Position numbers and translations under genes: made by a program
DNA from: Bacteroidaceae bacterium
GTDB taxonomy: Bacteria > Bacteroidota > Bacteroidia > Bacteroidales > Bacteroidaceae
Direction: 5' to 3'
Length of the DNA stretch: 36,381 nt
Assembly: GCA_024400995.1 (NCBI GenBank)
Contig: JAKSLU010000015.1
Span: 1 to 36,381 of the forward strand
Notes under the pieces: generated by a model
Databases searched by the model: none
What the model was told of the DNA's origin: nothing
Seen by the model: only the letters and a program-made list of their open reading frames with translations
Part shown: in pieces, positions 32,522 to 36,381 of the stretch
Numbering within the stretch: the stretch's first letter is position 1
How the letters are laid out: every line of letters begins with the position of its first letter

Positions 32522-33865
32522 ATGACACGATTATATAGCCTCCTCCTGAGCGCACTTCTCTGCATTACGACGCTGGCAGCCAGAGCCCAGGTGGACTTTA
32601 TAGATATCACCCTCAACAGCGGTAGCCGAGTGAGCTACCCCATAGCCAGCGTAGAGAGCGTCAGCTTCCACACTGAGGCTGCGCCTGGTGATGGTAGTTA
32701 TGAGCATCCTTACAGCGTGGCTGAGGCCCTTGTGGCCTATCTCTCCCAGACGGCGGCCCAGCAGGTGTGGGTCAAGGGCGTTATCGTCGGCAGCGTGCAG
32801 GGTTCCTACTACAGCGATGCCACCTTGGCTCTCGAAGGCTCCCCCGCCTCCAATCTGCTGCTGGCCGACACGCGCTGGGAGACGGCTTCAGGCCGCTGTC
32901 TGCCTCTGCAGCTGCCCACTGGTGCGGTGCGCAAGGCTCTCAACCTGCAGGATAACCCTGATAACTTCCACCACGAACTACTCGTATATGCCACCCTAGA
33001 CAAGTACTTTGGCGTGGCAGGTCTCAAGTCTCCCTCGCAGTATGAGCTCGGTCCACTGGCCAGCGATATCGTGCAGGGTAGTGCGCAGCATCCCGGACGC
33101 ATGGAGGTGCCTGCCCTCGTCAGTGGCGATGAGTTTGTGGTGCATCAGGCCTTTGTGACCGACCAGACCACTCAGCGCGTCCCCAACTTCTATGTGAGCT
33201 ACTCCCCCGCTCTGCACCACAGCCATTGGGTGGCCTTTCGCTTTGACGACAAGACCCGCCCCAAGAACACTACCCGCAGCGAGGGTAGCAGCTATCCCCA
33301 GGATCCCGACTGCGCCTCCTCTCTGCCCACTACCGCCTTTGCAGGCACGGGCTACGACCATGGCCACCTCTGTGCCTCGGCTGATCGTCTCTATTCCTCT
33401 AAGGCCAATGAGCAGACCTTCTACATGACCAACATGTCGCCCCAGCTACCCCAGTTCAATCGAACCTACTGGAACTACTACGAGACGTATGTGCAGACTA
33501 TAGGTCGCGATGAGGCCTTTGCCGATACGCTCTATGTGGTCAAGGGAGGCACCATAGCCGATGGTCAGGTGGAAAGACAGCTCTCGTGCAATGGCATCCA
33601 GGTCCCTGTGCCCAAGTACTATTTTATGGCCCTGCTCAAGGTCAAAGACCAGCAGTACAGTGCTATGGCCTTCTGGATGGACCACAAGGAGTACGATACT
33701 GTGAAAGACAAGAACGCCGAACTAGCCGCCTATGCCGTCAGCATTGATGAGTTGGAGAGGCTGACGGGCTTTGACTTCTTCCCCTGTCTGCCAGCAGCCA
33801 CCGAGCAGAGCGTAGAGGGCCAACTCCGCCTGACGGATTGGAACCTGCCCGAAATCCAGCGGTAG
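32522..33865 (+). CDS. DUF6359 (OB-fold-like)-DNA/RNA non-specific endonuclease fusion, secreted
   Basis: This 447-aa protein has a signal peptide (about 1-23, ending ARAQ), with no lipobox. A short N-terminal beta segment (IDITLNSGSRVSYPI...VESVSFHTE) is followed by a DUF6359-like OB-type domain (about 57-170: YSVAEALVAYLSQTAAQQVW, VKGVIVGSVQGSYY, LPLQLPTGAVRKALNL). The nuclease domain runs from about 180 to 447. Its active-site residues are DHGH with His282, TNMSPQ N304, FNRTYW N313 and E321, with spacing identical to the neighbouring paralogue and to Serratia nuclease. Again Arg of DRGH is His. A non-lipidated soluble or exported enzyme next to a lipidated one suggests division of labour between released and tethered nuclease. 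It ends the locus, 154 bp before gyrB. Confidence 0.88.
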   Translation: MTRLYSLLLSALLCITTLAARAQVDFIDITLNSGSRVSYPIASVESVSFHTEAAPGDGSYEHPYSVAEALVAYLSQTAAQQVWVKGVIVGSVQGSYYSDATLALEGSPASNLLLADTRWETASGRCLPLQLPTGAVRKALNLQDNPDNFHHELLVYATLDKYFGVAGLKSPSQYELGPLASDIVQGSAQHPGRMEVPALVSGDEFVVHQAFVTDQTTQRVPNFYVSYSPALHHSHWVAFRFDDKTRPKNTTRSEGSSYPQDPDCASSLPTTAFAGTGYDHGHLCASADRLYSSKANEQTFYMTNMSPQLPQFNRTYWNYYETYVQTIGRDEAFADTLYVVKGGTIADGQVERQLSCNGIQVPVPKYYFMALLKVKDQQYSAMAFWMDHKEYDTVKDKNAELAAYAVSIDELERLTGFDFFPCLPAATEQSVEGQLRLTDWNLPEIQR

Positions 33866-33918
33866 CCCCCCATTTTTGCCCCTTTTTCGCCCTTTAGGTG
33901 CTTTTTGTACCTGAAAAG

Positions 33919-33950
33919 TTTGGCCATGTTTCAGGAAATGGCTAACTTTG
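33919..33950 (+). promoter_or_regulatory. gyrB: gyrB promoter (TTTG-N20-TAACTTTG)
   Basis: TTTG at 33919-33922 and TAACTTTG at 33943-33950 are separated by 20 bp, the full Bacteroidota -33/-7 consensus with ideal spacing. The predicted leader is about 65 nt and contains a 12-bp palindrome at 33958-33969. Confidence 0.8.
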
Positions 33951-33957
33951 CAGCCGT

Positions 33958-33969
33958 TAACGCGCGTTA
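33958..33969. repeat. 12-bp palindrome in the gyrB leader (TAACGCGCGTTA)
   Basis: This is a perfect inverted repeat starting 8 nt after the -7 element, that is at or just after the expected transcription start. It is followed by an alternating GTGTGCGCGCGTGTGC tract. Confidence 0.8.
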
Positions 33970-34019
33970 TGTGTGCGCGCGTGTGCTTATAATATCGTAA
34001 CGAAGAACAAGCAAATATA

Positions 34020-36041
34020 ATGGCAGAAACTCCCCAGACTGGCAACTACAGCGCCAGTAACATTCAGGTGCTCGAAGGCCTTGAGGCCGTGCGCAAGCGT
34101 CCCGCCATGTACATTGGCGACATCAGTGAGCGTGGTCTGCATCACCTCGTGTATGAGACCGTAGATAACTCTATAGACGAGGCTCTAGCAGGCTACTGCG
34201 ACCACATCGAGGTCTATATCAACGAGGATAACTCCATCACCGTGCAGGACAATGGTCGCGGCATCCCCGTGGACGAGCACCCCAAGGAGCATCGCTCCGC
34301 TCTGGAGGTGGTCATGACAGTGCTCCACGCCGGTGGTAAGTTCGATAAGGGCTCCTACAAGGTCAGCGGTGGTCTGCACGGTGTGGGTGTGAGCTGTGTC
34401 AATGCTCTCTCTACCCACATGATGTCCCAGGTCTTCCGCGATGGCAAGATCTACCAGCAGGAGTACGAAAAGGGCAAGCCCCTCTATCCTGTCAAGGTGG
34501 TAGGCGAGACCGACAAGCGCGGTACGCGTCAGCAGTTCTGGCCCGATGGTGAGATTTTTACCACCACCATCTATAGCTATGAGACTCTGGCCAATCGTAT
34601 GCGCGAGCTGGCCTACCTCAACGCCGGTATCACTATCGTGCTCAAGGACCTGCGTCCCGATGAGGAGGGCAACCTCCGCGAGGAAACCTTCCATAGCGAT
34701 GAGGGTCTGCCAGAGTTCGTCAAGTACATCGACCAGCACGATGGCCGTACGCCTCTCATTCAGGATGTGATCTGTATCACTACCGAGAAGGCTGGCATAC
34801 CCATTGAGGTGGCCCTGACCTATAATACCTCCTTCAAGGAGAAGATTCAGTCCTACGTCAACAATATCAATACCCACGAGGGTGGTACCCACCACGCTGG
34901 TTTCCGCACGGCTCTGACCCGCGTGCTCAAGAAGTACGCCGAGGACACCGCCGGCAAGCAGATCGAGAAGGACAAGATAGAGATTTCCGGTGAGGACTTC
35001 CGTGAGGGTCTGACCGCCGTCATCAGTGTCAAGGTGGCCGAGCCTCAGTTTGAGGGTCAGACCAAGACCAAGCTCGGCAATAGCGAGGTGGCTGGTGCCG
35101 TCAACCAGGCCGTGGGTGAGGCTCTCGCCTACTACCTAGAGGAGCACCCCCAGCCCGCCAAGGTGATTGTCGACAAGGTGCTGCTCGCCGCCAAGGCCCG
35201 TATAGCCGCCCTCCGTGCCCGTGAGCAGGTCATCCGCAAGAGTCCCATGACCGGTGGCGGAATGCCCGGCAAGCTCGCTGACTGTTCCTGCAAGGATCCC
35301 CAGCAGTGTGAGATTTTCCTCGTCGAGGGTGACTCCGCCGGTGGCTCTGCCAAGCAGGGACGTAGCCGTCTCACTCAGGCCATCCTGCCCCTGCGCGGTA
35401 AGATTCTCAACGTCGAGCGCGTCCTCTCTACCAACTGGCACAAGGCCCTGGAGAGCGACGAGGTGCGCAATATCATCCAGGCCCTAGGCATCCGTTTCGT
35501 GCTGGAGGATAAACCCAGCAACGAGCCCACTGAGGACGATGGTGAGGCCAGCTACATGCACTCCTATGTGCCCGATGCCAATATCGAGAAGCTCCGTTAC
35601 GACAAGTGTATCATCATGGCCGATGCCGATGTCGATGGTCAGCATATTGCTACGCTCATCATGACGCTGTTCTATCGCTACTTCCCCCGTGTAGTCAAGG
35701 AGGGTCACCTCTACATTGCCATGCCTCCTCTCTATCAGTGCATCAAGGGCAAGACCAAGCGCTACTGCTACAACGATGCCGAGCGTGCTGCCTTTGCCGA
35801 GGAGTTCGGCGGTGGCACTGAGAGCGGCATCACCGTCAAGCGATTCAAAGGTCTGGGCGAGATGAACGCCGAGGAACTCTGGGAGACCACCATGAACCCC
35901 GACACCCGTCTCCTCAAGCGCGTGACTCTTGAGGATGCAGAGAACGCCGACGCCACCTTCTCCATGCTCATGGGTGAGGATGTGGCACTGCGTCGTGACT
36001 TTATCGAGAAGAATGCTACCTACGCCAACATCGATGCCTAA
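34020..36041 (+). CDS. gyrB: DNA gyrase subunit B
   Basis: This 673-aa ATPase subunit of gyrase introduces negative supercoils with GyrA. The N-terminal GHKL domain has VRKRPAMYIGD, the Mg/ATP Glu-Asn region ETVDNSIDEALAG, DNGRGIPVD and the ATP lid KVSGGLHGVGVSCVNALS. The transducer follows, with TKTKLGNSEV. The Toprim domain has EIFLVEGDSAGGSAKQGR and DADVDGQHI. The chain ends in the RFKGLGEMNAEELWETTMNP motif and a normal C-terminus. Length is complete. Gyrase and not ParE is favoured by the overall sequence, but GyrB/ParE discrimination by eye is not absolute. It has its own consensus promoter and a terminator, so it is a monocistronic unit. Confidence 0.95.
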   Translation: MAETPQTGNYSASNIQVLEGLEAVRKRPAMYIGDISERGLHHLVYETVDNSIDEALAGYCDHIEVYINEDNSITVQDNGRGIPVDEHPKEHRSALEVVMTVLHAGGKFDKGSYKVSGGLHGVGVSCVNALSTHMMSQVFRDGKIYQQEYEKGKPLYPVKVVGETDKRGTRQQFWPDGEIFTTTIYSYETLANRMRELAYLNAGITIVLKDLRPDEEGNLREETFHSDEGLPEFVKYIDQHDGRTPLIQDVICITTEKAGIPIEVALTYNTSFKEKIQSYVNNINTHEGGTHHAGFRTALTRVLKKYAEDTAGKQIEKDKIEISGEDFREGLTAVISVKVAEPQFEGQTKTKLGNSEVAGAVNQAVGEALAYYLEEHPQPAKVIVDKVLLAAKARIAALRAREQVIRKSPMTGGGMPGKLADCSCKDPQQCEIFLVEGDSAGGSAKQGRSRLTQAILPLRGKILNVERVLSTNWHKALESDEVRNIIQALGIRFVLEDKPSNEPTEDDGEASYMHSYVPDANIEKLRYDKCIIMADADVDGQHIATLIMTLFYRYFPRVVKEGHLYIAMPPLYQCIKGKTKRYCYNDAERAAFAEEFGGGTESGITVKRFKGLGEMNAEELWETTMNPDTRLLKRVTLEDAENADATFSMLMGEDVALRRDFIEKNATYANIDA

Positions 36042-36156
36042 GCATCGGTTGGGGTAGGGCAGAGCACTCTACCATAAAAAGCAGAGAGGGGCCAGTCGTG
36101 AGACATTTCTCCTCAATGCGTTTTTATTTACTCAACTTACAATAATACCATTTGGG

Positions 36157-36187
36157 CGGGTCTCACTGTGAAGTGGGACCCGTTTTT
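36157..36187 (+). terminator. Rho-independent terminator downstream of gyrB
   Basis: An 11-bp stem (36157-36167 with 36172-36182, one T-G wobble) closes a GTGA tetraloop and is followed by TTTTT (36183-36187). It lies 116 bp after the gyrB stop. Confidence 0.88.
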
Positions 36188-36348
36188 CGGTCGTCCACAC
36201 GGTGGCCTTCCCTAGGCCATACGAATGGAGTTTTGCTGTGTAAAATAGAAAAATCCCACATTTTGTGCACTACGCCGCAATACACTGTGGTACAGAGAGA
36301 TACATAGTGTACGGCCCTGCACTTTTGTAAGCGTCTCCGCGATGACGC

Positions 36349-36380
36349 CTTGTGGCAGTCCTTAGTCTTTCTTACTTTTG
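36349..36380 (+). promoter_or_regulatory. Outgoing promoter at the window edge (CTTG-N20-TACTTTTG)
   Basis: TACTTTTG at 36373-36380 matches the -7 consensus, with CTTG 20 bp upstream. It probably drives a gene just beyond the window. Confidence 0.5.
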
Positions 36381-36381
36381 C

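Larger units (their letters stand above)
36042..36381. other. Gene-free spacer after gyrB with terminator and outgoing promoter
   Basis: The spacer contains a weak 7-bp hairpin near 36056-36076, the terminator at 36157-36187 and GTGCACTAC/AGTGTAC words like those in the 14-kb and 15.9-kb spacers. A promoter-like sequence sits at the window edge. No coding sequence is supported. Confidence 0.6.

Noticed and set aside
36052-36100. tRNA-like stretch after gyrB
   Set aside because: It has a small hairpin but no cloverleaf, anticodon arm or T-loop pattern.

Overview
The window looks like chromosomal DNA of a Bacteroidales bacterium, most likely Prevotella-like. Evidence seen directly: promoters of the TAnnTTTG (-7) type with almost no Shine-Dalgarno sites, a TonB-dependent outer-membrane receptor followed by surface-type lipoproteins, DUF5686, DUF3109 and DUF5689/DUF6359-like proteins, and secreted proteins ending in the D(L/I)QGR...G(L/I)FI..G.K C-terminal module common in this group. 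The genus is inference; no rRNA or tRNA gene was seen.

Layout. 1-1.8 kb (minus): a VanZ-like membrane protein and an SpmA/SpmB-type fusion. 1.9-7.0 kb (plus): a secreted endonuclease/exonuclease/phosphatase-family protein, hisS, and a DUF5686-like envelope protein. 7.0-8.6 kb (minus): nadB. 8.7-15.7 kb is an accessory patch, visibly more AT-rich in its middle: an Rpn/PD-(D/E)XK nuclease with a tetrapeptide repeat, a translationally coupled 50-aa/163-aa pair, a 1174-aa secreted protein with a C8 tract in its signal peptide, and (minus) a secreted protein plus a 61-aa acidic peptide whose upstream region carries a C10 tract. 16.0-17.6 kb (minus): ruvB and ybeY. 18.2-25.5 kb (plus): topA-aroK-speA-ung, then a secreted GH18 endoglycosidase whose start overlaps the ung stop, then a DUF3109 protein that converges on an M15-type peptidase. 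26.1-33.9 kb (plus): a five-gene cell-surface locus: TonB receptor, DUF5689-like lipoprotein, duplicated choice-of-anchor-J-like lipoprotein, and two paralogous DNA/RNA non-specific endonucleases. 34.0-36.0 kb: gyrB with a clear promoter and terminator.

How it works together. Most of the window is housekeeping (translation, topology, repair, NAD and shikimate synthesis, polyamine synthesis). The best candidate for an under-described system is 26150-33865: a SusC-like receptor without SusD, coupled to predicted surface lipoproteins with OB-fold-type domains and two secreted nucleases. I infer a locus for capture and degradation of extracellular nucleic acid, analogous in layout to a polysaccharide utilisation locus. 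A third secreted nuclease-like gene lies at 1935-3110. The second candidate is the coupled small-protein pair at 9756-10396.

Intergenic DNA is unusually structured. Several junctions carry short AT-rich tandem repeats of different sequence that supply the last codons and stop of one gene and run up to the start of the next. Other spacers hold 9-bp tandem repeats, a 26-bp promoter-bearing direct repeat, and GC-rich inverted elements.
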